The notes below the pieces were generated by a model. It saw nothing but the letters and a program-made list of their open reading frames with translations. It made no database searches and was not told the origin of the DNA. Both the position numbers and the translations under genes were made by a program. Source: Glaciecola sp034112105 (lineage in GTDB: Bacteria; Pseudomonadota; Gammaproteobacteria; Enterobacterales; Alteromonadaceae). Taken from it: a stretch of 64,000 nt of DNA. Positions within the stretch are counted from its first letter, which is position 1, and each line of letters opens with the position of its first letter. The stretch is from the NCBI GenBank assembly GCA_034112105.1, contig JAWUVZ010000129.1, positions 1 through 64,000 on the forward strand. Reading direction: 5' to 3'. Positions 8,271 through 17,303 of the stretch are shown here, one piece after another.

Positions 8271-10943
8271 TTAAGCGTAAAGCGGGTTAATTTTATCTGG
8301 GTCGATACCCAAGTCTTTAATCACTTTTGCGAGTGCTTTTTTATCAAAATCACCGGCTTTATAAAGTTCATAGAGTGCTGCAAATGCAACGTTATTTGCG
8401 TCTACTTCGAAGTGCTTACGCAGGTTTTCGCGACTATCTGAACGACCAAACCCGTCGGTTCCCAGGACTCGATACGCACCCGGTACGAATGCTCTTGCTT
8501 GCTCTCCATAGGCTTTAATGTAATCAGTAGAAGCGATAGTTGGACCATCATTACCATCAGACAATATCTCGGTAATGTAGGGAACACGCGCTTTCTTTTC
8601 GAGATTACGCATATTCCAGCGTTCACAATCAATGCCATCACGGGTTAGTTCATTGAAAGAAGTCACACTATAAACTTCCGATTCAACGCCGTACTTTTCG
8701 GCTAGTAATGTTGCTGCTTTGCGCACTTCAACTAAAATTGTACCCGAACCTAAAAGTTTCACTTTTAATTTTGCTTTCTTGTCACCAACGGTATCTATCT
8801 TATAAATACCTTTGATAATACCTTCTTCACAACCTTTAGGCATTTCGGGCTGAATATAGTTTTCGTTCATTACGGTCATGTAGTAGAACACGTTTTCTTG
8901 TTCTTCTAACATTCTGCGACAACCGTCTTGAGTAATGACAGCTACTTCATAACCGTAGGTTGGATCGTAGCTAACACAGTTAGGAATTAAACCCGCTTGC
9001 ACGTGTGATTGCCCGTCCTGATGCTGTAAGCCTTCGCCATTTAGCGTTGTTCTTCCAGCTGTGCCACCAACCAAGAAACCTCGACATTGACTATCCCCGG
9101 CAGCCCAAGCCATATCACCCACGCGCTGGAAACCAAACATAGAGTAATAAATGTAAACCGGTAACATAGGTAAATCGTTGGTAGAGTAAGAGGTTCCCGC
9201 AGCGACGAACGACGACATTGCGCCTAACTCGTTAATGCCTTCCTGCAACACTTGACCCTTTTTATCTTCACGATAATAAGCCACTTGGTCTTTGTCTTGT
9301 GGAATGTACTTCTGCCCCGTATTTGAATAAATACCTACTTGACGGAATAAGCCTTCCATACCAAAAGTGCGCGCTTCATCGGGAATAATCGGTACCACGT
9401 TTTTACCGATTTGCTTGTCTTTTAACAAGACAGTTAGCACGCGGACAAAGGTCATTGTTGTAGAAATTTCACGCTCACCTGACCCTTTAGTAATCGCTTC
9501 AAAAGCTTTTAATGGAGGCGCTGGTAAGTCGTGCGTACTCTTGGCTAAGCGCACAGGCATATAACCATGCAAAGCTTCGCGTTTTTCGCGCAAATACTTC
9601 ATTTCAGGGCTATCTTCATCAAACTTATAATATGGCAAATCACCAATATTTTCATCTGACACTGGAATATTGAAACGGTCGCGATAATGCTTAACGCTGT
9701 CAATGTCCATTTTCTTCACATTGTGCGCAATATTTTTGCCTTCGCCCGCAGCCCCCATACCAAAACCTTTAACCGTTTTGGCAAGAATGACTTGTGGACG
9801 ACCTACCGTTTCAGTTGCCCGTTTATATGCAGCATAAACTTTAACAGGATCATGTCCGCCACGGTTCAAACGCCAAATGTCATCATCTGACATATTCGCA
9901 ACCATGTCTTTTAACTCAGGGTATTTACCGAAGAAATTTTCGCGTGTATATGCGCCACCTTTGGCTTTGTAGTTCTGATATTCACCATCAACCGTTTCGT
10001 TCATAACATCAAGTAACTTACCTGACGTGTCACGCGCTAATAAAGAATCCCAGTAACGACCCCAAATTACTTTGAATACTTCCCAACCTGCGCCGCGGAA
10101 TGTACCTTCAAGTTCTTGAATGATTTTACCATTACCTCGGACCGGCCCATCTAAACGCTGCAAGTTACAGTTAATTACGAATGTCAGGTTATCAAGACCT
10201 TCGCGAGAAGCTAGGCCAATAGCGCCTAATGATTCAGGCTCGTCAACTTCACCGTCACCCATAAAACACCAAACGCGTTGAGCAGAACAATCTTTCAAGC
10301 CACGGTTAGTGAGGTATTTCAAAAAACGCGCCAAATAGATAGCTTGCATTGGGCCCAAGCCCATAGATACTGTTGGAAATTGCCAAAAATCAGGCATCAA
10401 CTTCGGATGTGGATATGAAGATAAACCCTCACCGCCAACTTCTTGTCTGAACATGTCTAACTGACCTTCAGACAAACGTCCTTCAATAAAAGCACGAGAA
10501 TAAATACCCGGCGATACGTGACCTTGAACAAACAAGTAATCACCACCGTCTTTCTCATTTGGCGCACGGAAGAAGTGATTAAAACCGACATCATAAAGCA
10601 TTGCAGCAGAAGCAAAACTTGAAATATGCCCACCTAATTCTAGGTCTTTTTTAGAGCCCCGAAGCACCATCATCATTGCATTCCAGCGAATGGCATTTCG
10701 AATCTTCGCCTCAATAGTTTGGTCACCAGGCATGGTTGGCTCCTGGCCAGCAGGAATGGTATTGATATAAGCAGTGGTGCCGTCGAAAGGCAAGTGAGCC
10801 CCACTACGTCTTGCTTTTTCAATTAACGACTCAAGTAAAAAATGAGCACGGTCAACGCCCTCTTCAGCTAAAACAGCTTCAAGTGCGTCTAACCATTCTT
10901 TTGTTTCTGTTGGATCCACATCTGGATGCATCATATCGGTCAT
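8271..10943 (-). CDS. aceE: Pyruvate dehydrogenase E1 component (homodimeric)
   Basis: An 890-residue homodimeric-type E1, close to the 887 residues of the E. coli enzyme. It decarboxylates pyruvate with thiamine diphosphate and transfers the acetyl group to lipoyl-E2. The ThDP/Mg binding motif begins GDGEVDEPES near residue 230 and continues through VINCNLQRLDGPVRGNGK. Other conserved segments include EPTMPGDQTIE, SSYPHPKLMP and NGEGLQHQDGQSH. It lies 80 bp downstream of pdhR and 15 bp upstream of aceF on the minus strand, so the complex is encoded as one operon, probably repressed by PdhR when pyruvate is scarce. Confidence 0.98.
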   Translation of the reverse strand: MTDMMHPDVDPTETKEWLDALEAVLAEEGVDRAHFLLESLIEKARRSGAHLPFDGTTAYINTIPAGQEPTMPGDQTIEAKIRNAIRWNAMMMVLRGSKKDLELGGHISSFASAAMLYDVGFNHFFRAPNEKDGGDYLFVQGHVSPGIYSRAFIEGRLSEGQLDMFRQEVGGEGLSSYPHPKLMPDFWQFPTVSMGLGPMQAIYLARFLKYLTNRGLKDCSAQRVWCFMGDGEVDEPESLGAIGLASREGLDNLTFVINCNLQRLDGPVRGNGKIIQELEGTFRGAGWEVFKVIWGRYWDSLLARDTSGKLLDVMNETVDGEYQNYKAKGGAYTRENFFGKYPELKDMVANMSDDDIWRLNRGGHDPVKVYAAYKRATETVGRPQVILAKTVKGFGMGAAGEGKNIAHNVKKMDIDSVKHYRDRFNIPVSDENIGDLPYYKFDEDSPEMKYLREKREALHGYMPVRLAKSTHDLPAPPLKAFEAITKGSGEREISTTMTFVRVLTVLLKDKQIGKNVVPIIPDEARTFGMEGLFRQVGIYSNTGQKYIPQDKDQVAYYREDKKGQVLQEGINELGAMSSFVAAGTSYSTNDLPMLPVYIYYSMFGFQRVGDMAWAAGDSQCRGFLVGGTAGRTTLNGEGLQHQDGQSHVQAGLIPNCVSYDPTYGYEVAVITQDGCRRMLEEQENVFYYMTVMNENYIQPEMPKGCEEGIIKGIYKIDTVGDKKAKLKVKLLGSGTILVEVRKAATLLAEKYGVESEVYSVTSFNELTRDGIDCERWNMRNLEKKARVPYITEILSDGNDGPTIASTDYIKAYGEQARAFVPGAYRVLGTDGFGRSDSRENLRKHFEVDANNVAFAALYELYKAGDFDKKALAKVIKDLGIDPDKINPLYA

Positions 10944-11023
10944 GGTGCTTTCCTATATTATGTTTTAACGATGAACGAGGCTAAATAAAGCCGCGCTCTG
11001 TTTGCTTAAAGTAAGACAGGCTA

Positions 11024-11914
11024 TCAAGAAACTGCCTTTCCATTTTCTTTTACTTCAATTCTTCGCATAGCGCGTTGTAATTTAACATCGCGTTTATTTA
11101 TATCTAATAGGGTACTCTCAACAAAACCCAAATGCTCGTTGCTCGCTTCGCGAGCCGCTTCCGGATCTTGCGAACTGATGGCCTGCACGATGGCGTGTCG
11201 TTGCTCACGTATTTGTACTTCAACATCGGCACCTGCGCGCAGCATTTCTAAATTTCGTTTGATATTGTCAACTAACATCCCTTGCATACTGCGCATTACA
11301 TGCAACAACACCATATTGTGAGATGCTTTTGCCATAGTGAGATAAAATTCGACTAGCGCTTGCGCTTCTTTTTCCGTATCGCTGTCGTTATCGGTATCGG
11401 TATCGGTTGGTACTTTATTTTGTGCACTTAAGTTTTGTTTTACTTCACTTTTATCTACTGCTGTACTCTTTACTGAAGTGCTCTTTTCCTGAATTTTTGA
11501 ATTGTGCAAACTAGGCAAGCTATTTAACGCGTTATTCAATGCTAAATAGTCTTCTGGCTGACCACGCAATGCAGCATAATAGGCGGCCATGCCTTCAAGC
11601 GCGTGTCTAAATTCAAGCAAATCAAATTGAGTTTCAGGACGAGATGCAACCAACGCCAGTAAAGGGTCGGTCATTTTTGCACTCAAGTTTTTTTTAATAA
11701 ATGTACCACCGCCTTGCTTGCGTTCAATCAACCCTTTGGCTTGTAAGTTTTGAATAGCTTCACGCAAAGAAGGACGTGATACTTGGAATTTTTCTGCTAA
11801 TAAACGCTCAGGTAACAGTTTTTCGCCAGCAACGAGTGTACCGTCCAAAATCATGGACTCAAGACGCTCGGTAATCACGTCAGACAACTTTTGGTGCTTT
11901 ATACTTGCGTGCAC
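11024..11914 (-). CDS. pdhR: PdhR, GntR/FadR-type repressor of the pyruvate dehydrogenase operon
   Basis: A 296-residue GntR-family regulator with an N-terminal winged helix (LLPERLLAEKFQVSRPSLREA and GLIERKQGGGTFI) and a C-terminal all-helical FCD effector domain (LLEFRHALEGMAAYYAA ... LLHVMRSMQGMLVDNIKRN). Family members repress pdh genes and release DNA when pyruvate binds. E. coli PdhR is 254 residues; the excess is an inserted Ser/Lys/Thr/Asp-rich segment at about residues 140-185 containing DTDTDTDNDSDTEKE, encoded by GATACC-like hexamers. The insert interrupts the FCD domain between helices and is likely a surface loop. First gene of the operon; a PdhR-type operator lies 104 bp upstream of its ATG, indicating autoregulation. 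Confidence 0.93.
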   Translation of the reverse strand: MHASIKHQKLSDVITERLESMILDGTLVAGEKLLPERLLAEKFQVSRPSLREAIQNLQAKGLIERKQGGGTFIKKNLSAKMTDPLLALVASRPETQFDLLEFRHALEGMAAYYAALRGQPEDYLALNNALNSLPSLHNSKIQEKSTSVKSTAVDKSEVKQNLSAQNKVPTDTDTDNDSDTEKEAQALVEFYLTMAKASHNMVLLHVMRSMQGMLVDNIKRNLEMLRAGADVEVQIREQRHAIVQAISSQDPEAAREASNEHLGFVESTLLDINKRDVKLQRAMRRIEVKENGKAVS

Positions 11915-12017
11915 TTTAATGTCCTACCTTTATATGCGTTTTTGCTAACACGGATGTGTCGCTCGTTTATTGGCCCATTTGTTAACAACACTGTATGAAT
12001 TTCTGCCAGTTTAAATA

Positions 12018-12032
12018 AATGGTAATACCAAT
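12018..12032 (-). promoter_or_regulatory. PdhR-type operator
   Basis: AATGGTAATACCAAT matches the known PdhR consensus ATTGGT-N3-ACCAAT at 14 of 15 positions, counting free spacer bases. It is the only such site noticed near the operon and lies upstream of pdhR, so it probably mediates repression of pdhR-aceEF-lpd. Confidence 0.75.
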
Positions 12033-12161
12033 TAACCAAACTAGTGTAAGCAACTTTTATTCATTCGACAAGCCCTGTTTAACTTGAGGTAGTAAAGCCC
12101 TAGCTAAATTGCTAATAATTTGGCGACTATCTTGAGGTTTTTACAATTAAATAGAATTAAT

Positions 12162-12203
12162 AAAACCGCGGTAGCCCTTTATTAACGAAGAGTACCGCTT
12201 TTG
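12162..12203 (-). terminator. Possible terminator of ampE
   Basis: GCGGTA (12168-12173) and TACCGC (12193-12198) form a short GC-rich stem with a long loop; the minus strand continues GGTTTTA. The rest of the 322-bp gap between pdhR and ampE holds only the PdhR operator. Confidence 0.4.
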
Positions 12204-12236
12204 AAAAGAATAATTTACAGTGCATCTATATTAGAT

Positions 12237-13118
12237 TTAAGCAACTGCTCCGACCATGGTCAGTATTGATACAGCCACAAGCATAAAGAGTATATTTCGT
12301 TTAACCAAACGCACCAAAATACAAGGTTCGTCGATACAGTTTTTCTGATCCGCCTCTACTTCTTCAGCTGCAATTGCAACATTAGTTAATATTGTCTTGG
12401 CGTTAGACTCAGTGTCAACCAGAGCGGGCAACCAAAACGTTAGCGCTCTTGAAAAATGACCAACAACCATAAAGCCGACTGCCGTTAAACGTACTGGCAC
12501 CCAATCAATCACATGCATGACTTTATCGATAACGAGTTCAGCATTTTCTTTGTTGCACTCGCCCATCACCTCGTTATCAACCTGTTCTGGATTATTCTCG
12601 CAATCGCTCAATTTATGGGTGAACAATTGCAGTTCCTTGGCAATTGAATAAATGATCACCCCCGGCACACCTAACAGAACAAAAGCGATAATGACTGCCG
12701 CATATTGGCGATAATTAATAAACACCAATTGTTGTCCTACCTTATCCAAATTACCATCATCATTACCCAACGCAATACTATGAAAAGAGCAAGCTTCGAA
12801 ATCTTTACGTAGTGCTGCTTGCAAATAATGCTTGTAATTTTTGCGAGTAATTGGACAGCCCAAACAAATCCATAGAACAGTTAGCTGGAGTGCAAAGGTC
12901 ACAAAACCATTATTAAAAATCAGTTCAATCACATATACCAGTAGTGCAGGCACAAAAATAATAAGTAGTATGGAAAGCATCGATGCAGAGTCGCTAAACC
13001 AATTGCGTCCTTGCAAAAATGTAATGTATTTACCTACCAATGTATGGATATGCCAATTGCTTGCTTTTTGTGTGACACGTTCCAATGCCATTACTATTAA
13101 TAGCGATATTAGAGTCAT
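12237..13118 (-). CDS. ampE: AmpE-like inner-membrane protein
   Basis: A 293-residue polytopic membrane protein of the AmpE/CobD-like family. Hydrophobic spans are visible at about residues 45-65 (ASMLSILLIIFVPALLVYVIELIF), 70-85, 139-160 (YAAVIIAFVLLGVPGVIIYSI) and the extreme C-terminus (ILFMLVAVSILTMVGAVA). In E. coli it forms the ampDE operon linked to beta-lactamase induction and cell-wall recycling, with an unclear molecular role. It starts 191 bp from divergent nadC, exactly where ampD would be expected between them, but no ampD is present. The protein looks intact. Confidence 0.88.
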   Translation of the reverse strand: MTLISLLIVMALERVTQKASNWHIHTLVGKYITFLQGRNWFSDSASMLSILLIIFVPALLVYVIELIFNNGFVTFALQLTVLWICLGCPITRKNYKHYLQAALRKDFEACSFHSIALGNDDGNLDKVGQQLVFINYRQYAAVIIAFVLLGVPGVIIYSIAKELQLFTHKLSDCENNPEQVDNEVMGECNKENAELVIDKVMHVIDWVPVRLTAVGFMVVGHFSRALTFWLPALVDTESNAKTILTNVAIAAEEVEADQKNCIDEPCILVRLVKRNILFMLVAVSILTMVGAVA

Positions 13119-13309
13119 GGGTCTTCCTTTATCTAAGAGACTGCGCTAAGTATATGAGTGACAAGGCAAACTGCAAAGCTATTTTACTGAAACAGAATTT
13201 GTATGCTCAAACAAAGCGTATTTGAATATCAGTTTCAATAATGCCTATAAAACAGTAAACTTGCACTATTGTTGTTATTTACCTACTTCCAAAATAAGTA
13301 TTCACTACT

Positions 13310-14167
13310 ATGTCACGCATTAATCAATACCAAATAAATATATCAAAACAAGTTGAAGCCGCATTATTAGAAGATCTTGGCGGGGAGATATCGGTGCAAA
13401 ACGATATTACGGCAATGTTGATTGATGCAGACGCCACTATGTCAGCTAAAATTATTACTCGAGAGCATTGCGTTTTATGTGGCTCAGCTTGGGTAGATGA
13501 GGTTTTTGCGCAAATTAATAAAGATATTGAACTTGATTGGCAATATAAAGACGGTGATGTGCTCAATGCAGATGAGACAATTGTCTTTATACAAGGGAAC
13601 GCCAGAGCAATACTGACGGCTGAACGCTCTGCATTAAATTTTTTACAAACACTCAGCGGCACAGCAACTGCCACTGCAGGCTATGTTAAATACCTCAAAA
13701 ACACCAATACCAAGTTACTGGATACTCGCAAGACACTGCCTGGTCTGCGACAGGCACAAAAATATGCGGTTGCATGTGCTCAAGGCATGAATCACAGAAT
13801 GGGCTTATATGACGCTTTTCTAATAAAAGAAAATCACATTCAAGCGTGCGGGAGCATTAAAAATGCGGTGTCCAAAGCAAAATTAATGCGTCCAGGTTTA
13901 CCCATTGAAGTCGAAGTAGAAAATTTACATGAGCTTGCCGAAGCCATAAATTCAGGTGTCAACACGATAATGTTGGATAATTTCACGACAAAACTGATCG
14001 AAGAAGCAGTCGTTATTAATGCTGGCAGGTGTAAGCTAGAAGTGTCTGGCAATATTACTGTTGACAGACTTCAAGAATTGGCCAAAACAGGCGTAGATTA
14101 TATATCTTCAGGCGCATTAACTAAACATGTAACAGCGATAGATCTCTCTCTTATCACTATTAGTTAA
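13310..14167 (+). CDS. nadC: Nicotinate-nucleotide pyrophosphorylase (quinolinate phosphoribosyltransferase)
   Basis: A 285-residue enzyme, normal length for NadC, which converts quinolinate and PRPP to nicotinate mononucleotide, CO2 and PPi in de novo NAD synthesis. Visible signatures: ERSALNFLQTLSGTATAT, LLDTRKTLPGLRQAQKYAV (PRPP/quinolinate binding), NHRMGLYDAFLIKENHI, IEVEVEN, TIMLDN and LEVSGNI with ISSGALTKH. The ATG at 13310 follows an AT-rich leader. Gene order nadC beside ampE on one side and pilA on the other matches the conserved gammaproteobacterial arrangement, except for the missing ampD. Confidence 0.97.
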   Translation: MSRINQYQINISKQVEAALLEDLGGEISVQNDITAMLIDADATMSAKIITREHCVLCGSAWVDEVFAQINKDIELDWQYKDGDVLNADETIVFIQGNARAILTAERSALNFLQTLSGTATATAGYVKYLKNTNTKLLDTRKTLPGLRQAQKYAVACAQGMNHRMGLYDAFLIKENHIQACGSIKNAVSKAKLMRPGLPIEVEVENLHELAEAINSGVNTIMLDNFTTKLIEEAVVINAGRCKLEVSGNITVDRLQELAKTGVDYISSGALTKHVTAIDLSLITIS

Positions 14168-14283
14168 CGTAAGTAACGATAAGAATAATCTGCTCTTGGA
14201 TATGTCTGGATGTGTCGAAACAAAGACTTAAGTATACCCCTACATACTTCACATATTTCCCTGTCCTCATATACTCGGTCTCG

Positions 14284-14326
14284 AGGTTAAGGAGGTAAGT
14301 AATTACTGCACTTACCTTCTTAACTT
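14284..14326 (+). promoter_or_regulatory. Long hairpin containing a perfect Shine-Dalgarno sequence, upstream of pilA
   Basis: Arms GTTAAGGAGGTAAGT (14286-14300) and ACTTACCTTCTTAAC (14310-14324) pair over 15 positions (one G-U in RNA) around a 9-nt loop, with two further outer pairs. No T run follows, so it is not a standard nadC terminator. The 5' arm contains AAGGAGGT but no ATG, GTG or TTG at a usable distance. It lies 50 bp before the pilA ATG and could be an RNA stability or regulatory element of the pilA leader (inference). Confidence 0.6.
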
Positions 14327-14375
14327 AATTCAAATCAAATATTTTAAATGCGTTGACCACGCTCGGAGAGACAAA

Positions 14376-14780
14376 ATGAAAAATTCAGCTCAAAAAGGCT
14401 TTACCTTAATCGAACTAATGATCGTTGTAGCAATCATCGGTATTCTTGCAGCAATCGCACTTCCTGCTTATCAGGGTTACACGGACAAAGCGAAATTCAC
14501 TGAAGTAACTAATGCAACTGCTGCTGCAAAGACAGCTGTTGAAGTGTGTGTACAGATCACTGGTGCGCTCACTGCTTGTGACCAGGCTGCTGAAGGTATT
14601 CCAGCGACTGTAGCAGCAGCTTCTGGTATCGTTGGCCTTACCACATCGGCTGGAGTAATTACAGCAACTGCTGCAACAAATTCAACTCTTACTGGTGCAA
14701 CATTCACATTAACTCCAACTGTTGCAACAGCTGGCAACGTTACTTGGGTCGCTGCTTGTAGCCCTGCGACACTTTGCTAA
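14376..14780 (+). CDS. pilA: Type IV major pilin (PilA-like)
   Basis: A 134-residue type IVa pilin. The leader MKNSAQKG is followed by FTLIELMIVVAIIGILAAIA, with the PilD cleavage after Gly8, N-methylated Phe+1 and the invariant Glu+5. The rest is a short Ala/Thr/Val-rich globular domain. Four Cys are present: two in the mid region (VCVQ and ACDQ) and a C-terminal pair (CSPATLC) that probably closes the D-region loop. The ribosome site GGAGAG lies just upstream. A strong terminator follows, so pilA can be transcribed at a higher level than pilC. Confidence 0.95.
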   Translation: MKNSAQKGFTLIELMIVVAIIGILAAIALPAYQGYTDKAKFTEVTNATAAAKTAVEVCVQITGALTACDQAAEGIPATVAAASGIVGLTTSAGVITATAATNSTLTGATFTLTPTVATAGNVTWVAACSPATLC

Positions 14781-14806
14781 AAGTAACTGCAATATTTTAA
14801 GCAGTG

Positions 14807-14831
14807 AAAGCCCAGTATAGCTGGGCTTTTT
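14807..14831 (+). terminator. Rho-independent terminator of pilA
   Basis: Stem AAAGCCCAG / CTGGGCTTT with loop TATAG, followed by T residues, 26 bp after the pilA stop. Confidence 0.9.
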
Positions 14832-14865
14832 AGTCTCTACATCAAGCAAAACTAAAGAGAATACC

Positions 14866-16074
14866 ATGGCGAAAATGGCAGAAACATACACCTGGGCCGG
14901 CACCTCTAAAAGTGGCAGAGCAGGCAAAGGCGAAATCACTGCAGGTTCCTTGCAAGAAGCAAAAAATTTATTGCGACGTCAGGGTGTCTCTGCAACTAGA
15001 GTCAAAAAATTAGCCAAACCTCTTTTTGGCAGAAAAGATAAAGTCGTAGCACAAGATATTGCGATACTCTCTCGACAATTAGCGACTATGTTGGGTGCTG
15101 GTGTTACCCTGATTCAAAGCTTAGAAATGATTGGTTCTGGACATTCAAAAATGTCCATGCGTGATTTGTTAGGTGAAATTACCAACGAAGTAAAATCAGG
15201 TAACCCACTGTCCTCGGCTTTGCGCAAACATCCTGAAAAATTTGATGACCTTTATTGTGACCTTGTTGAAACCGGTGAACAGTCAGGTGCATTAGAATCT
15301 ATTTATGATCGTATCGCTCTGTATAAAGAAAAAGCAGAAGCGTTAAAATCGAAAATCAAAAAAGCCATGTTTTACCCCATCGCCGTAGTAGTGGTGGCTT
15401 TTATCGTTACATCAATACTGTTAATATTTGTTGTGCCGCAGTTTGAAGAAATATTTGCTGGATTTGGCGCCGAACTACCGGTTTTCACGCAGTTTGTAAT
15501 CGCCTTGTCTAACGGTATGCAAAATTATGGTCCTTTTATTGCCCTTGGGTTTTTCTTTGCTGCAGTTATGTTTAAAAAAGCACATACAAAATCGCTTTCC
15601 TTGCGCGATAATGTTGATAAAAAAATTCTAATGATCCCGGTTATTGGTGATATTTTAAAAAAAGCCGCCGTCGCTCGTTTTGCCCGAACTCTATCAACTA
15701 CCTTTGCAGCTGGTGTGCCATTAATTAGTGCTCTTGACTCAGCAGCCGGCGCATCTGGCAATGCTGTATTTCGAAAAGCTATTTTATTCGTGAAAAAAGA
15801 AGTTGCTGGGGGCCTGCAAATGAACGTTGCTATGCGCGCTACCAACATTTTCCCCCCCATGGTGACGCAAATGATTGCGATTGGCGAAGAATCGGGCTCC
15901 GTTGACGGTATGCTCGAAAAGATAGCTACCATTTATGAAGCTGAAGTTGACGATATGGTTGACGGCTTAACCAGCTTGCTTGAACCGATGATCATGGCTG
16001 TATTAGGCGTCGTAATAGGTGGCTTGATTATAGCCATGTATTTGCCTATCTTCGAAATGGGTAATGTGGTGTAA
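14866..16074 (+). CDS. pilC: Type IV pilus inner-membrane platform protein PilC
   Basis: A 402-residue GspF/PilC-family protein that forms the inner-membrane platform coupling the cytoplasmic motor ATPases to pilin assembly. Two T2SSF domains are visible, starting near residues 65 (ILSRQLATMLGAGVTLIQSL) and 268 (FARTLSTTFAAGVPLISAL), and three hydrophobic spans: about 170-190 (YPIAVVVVAFIVTSILLIF), 217-235 and the C-terminal LLEPMIMAVLGVVIGGLIIAMYLPIF. The gene begins 85 bp after pilA with a terminator between; the ATPase gene pilB that usually separates them is absent. Two terminator-like hairpins follow. Confidence 0.95.
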   Translation: MAKMAETYTWAGTSKSGRAGKGEITAGSLQEAKNLLRRQGVSATRVKKLAKPLFGRKDKVVAQDIAILSRQLATMLGAGVTLIQSLEMIGSGHSKMSMRDLLGEITNEVKSGNPLSSALRKHPEKFDDLYCDLVETGEQSGALESIYDRIALYKEKAEALKSKIKKAMFYPIAVVVVAFIVTSILLIFVVPQFEEIFAGFGAELPVFTQFVIALSNGMQNYGPFIALGFFFAAVMFKKAHTKSLSLRDNVDKKILMIPVIGDILKKAAVARFARTLSTTFAAGVPLISALDSAAGASGNAVFRKAILFVKKEVAGGLQMNVAMRATNIFPPMVTQMIAIGEESGSVDGMLEKIATIYEAEVDDMVDGLTSLLEPMIMAVLGVVIGGLIIAMYLPIFEMGNVV

Positions 16075-16092
16075 CAGCAATACCGTTATTCG

Positions 16093-16117
16093 AAAGCCAG
16101 CGTTATGCTGGCTTTTT
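16093..16117 (+). terminator. Rho-independent terminator of pilC
   Basis: Stem AAAGCCAGC / GCTGGCTTT with a 5-nt loop and trailing T run, 19 bp after the pilC stop. Confidence 0.9.
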
Positions 16118-16183
16118 GCTAAATGGCAAAGCATGGATAGTTAACTTACGACGAAATCAATTAATAATTCAAATTTATTGTCC

Positions 16184-16210
16184 AAAAAAGCGATATAACT
16201 AGCGCTTTTT
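16184..16210 (+). terminator. Second terminator-like hairpin before pilD
   Basis: AAAAAGCG (16185-16192) pairs with CGCTTTTT (16203-16210) around a 10-nt loop and ends in T residues. Together with the first terminator it isolates pilD from pilC transcription; pilD therefore probably has its own promoter in 16211-16331. Confidence 0.6.
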
Positions 16211-16331
16211 CGCTGTTTACGTTGTTAATTACGTAGTAAAAATAAAAGTTGAATACTTTTATTAAACAAGCCGATAGCTTAATATAAAACGCAGCATAAA
16301 TACCAAACTCAAAAAGGTAAAAGCAGATCCA

Positions 16332-17207
16332 ATGGAAAATATTGCATTGTTTGAATTATTAGCAGCATCTCCCCTCGCATTTGTCATTACCGCTTTCTGT
16401 ACTAGCTTATTAGTTGGCAGCTTCTTAAATGTGGTGATTTATCGATTGCCGGTTATGATGGAGAACGAATGGCAACGTGATATTGAGCAATTTCAGCATC
16501 CTGACAAAGAACTCCCACCAGCGCCTGTTTTTAATTTAGTCAAACCTGATTCGACCTGCCCTAATTGCAAACATAAAATACGAGCATGGGAAAATATCCC
16601 TATCATCAGTTGGCTACTGTTGGGCAGAAAATGCAGTGGCTGTGCAAATCCTATTTCAGGGCGCTACCCTGCCGTCGAACTTTTAACGGCATTAATGTCT
16701 GCGCTTGTTGCCTATCAATTAGGGTTCGGTATTACTGGCACTGCATTTATATTTGCTACCTGGTTGCTTGTTGCCATGACATTTATTGATCTGGATAAAA
16801 TGTTACTTCCCGACTCACTTACCCTTTTATTGCTATGGACAGGGCTTGGCTTGAGTTGCTTTGAAAATACCCTATCGCCTATCGACTCTATTGTTGGTGC
16901 TATGCTCGGCTATTTAAGCTTATGGTCTATTTATTGGGTTTTTAAATTACTTACTGGTAAAGAAGGTATGGGCTATGGCGACTTCAAGCTCCTTGCAGCC
17001 TTAGGTGCTTGGGTAGGCTGGCAGCACTTACCTATTATCATATTACTATCATCAGTCGTGGGCGCCGTTGTTGGCATTACAATGATGTTTATCAAGAAAA
17101 AGGACAGTAACTTGGCTATTCCCTTTGGTCCTTATTTAGCTGCAGCTGGCTGGTTAACTATGTTGTATGGCGACCTCATTGCTCACTGGTATTTATCTAC
17201 GTTATAA
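16332..17207 (+). CDS. pilD: Prepilin leader peptidase / N-methyltransferase
   Basis: A 291-residue polytopic aspartic peptidase that removes the leader from pilins and methylates the new N-terminal Phe. The cytoplasmic zinc-binding loop shows two CxxC pairs (CPNC near residue 77 and CSGC near 102) around HKIRAWENIPIISWLLL. The two catalytic Asp are in FIDLDKMLLPD (near 152) and GMGYGDFKLLAALG (near 215, the GxGD motif). About seven to eight hydrophobic spans fit the family. Its substrates should include the adjacent PilA and any type II secretion pseudopilins. Confidence 0.96.
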   Translation: MENIALFELLAASPLAFVITAFCTSLLVGSFLNVVIYRLPVMMENEWQRDIEQFQHPDKELPPAPVFNLVKPDSTCPNCKHKIRAWENIPIISWLLLGRKCSGCANPISGRYPAVELLTALMSALVAYQLGFGITGTAFIFATWLLVAMTFIDLDKMLLPDSLTLLLLWTGLGLSCFENTLSPIDSIVGAMLGYLSLWSIYWVFKLLTGKEGMGYGDFKLLAALGAWVGWQHLPIIILLSSVVGAVVGITMMFIKKKDSNLAIPFGPYLAAAGWLTMLYGDLIAHWYLSTL

Positions 17208-17303
17208 AACATACTGCTATGCCAGCGTCGCCTGCGAGCTTGCGAAGTAACAAGCCATCGGGTTTACGTAGCAGTAGCATTTAATCTATAGCGAGAATAA
17301 AAA

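Noticed and set aside
14302..14328. AUU-initiated 8-codon leader peptide before pilA
   Set aside because: Start codon is very rare and the ribosome site is within a stable stem; too little support.
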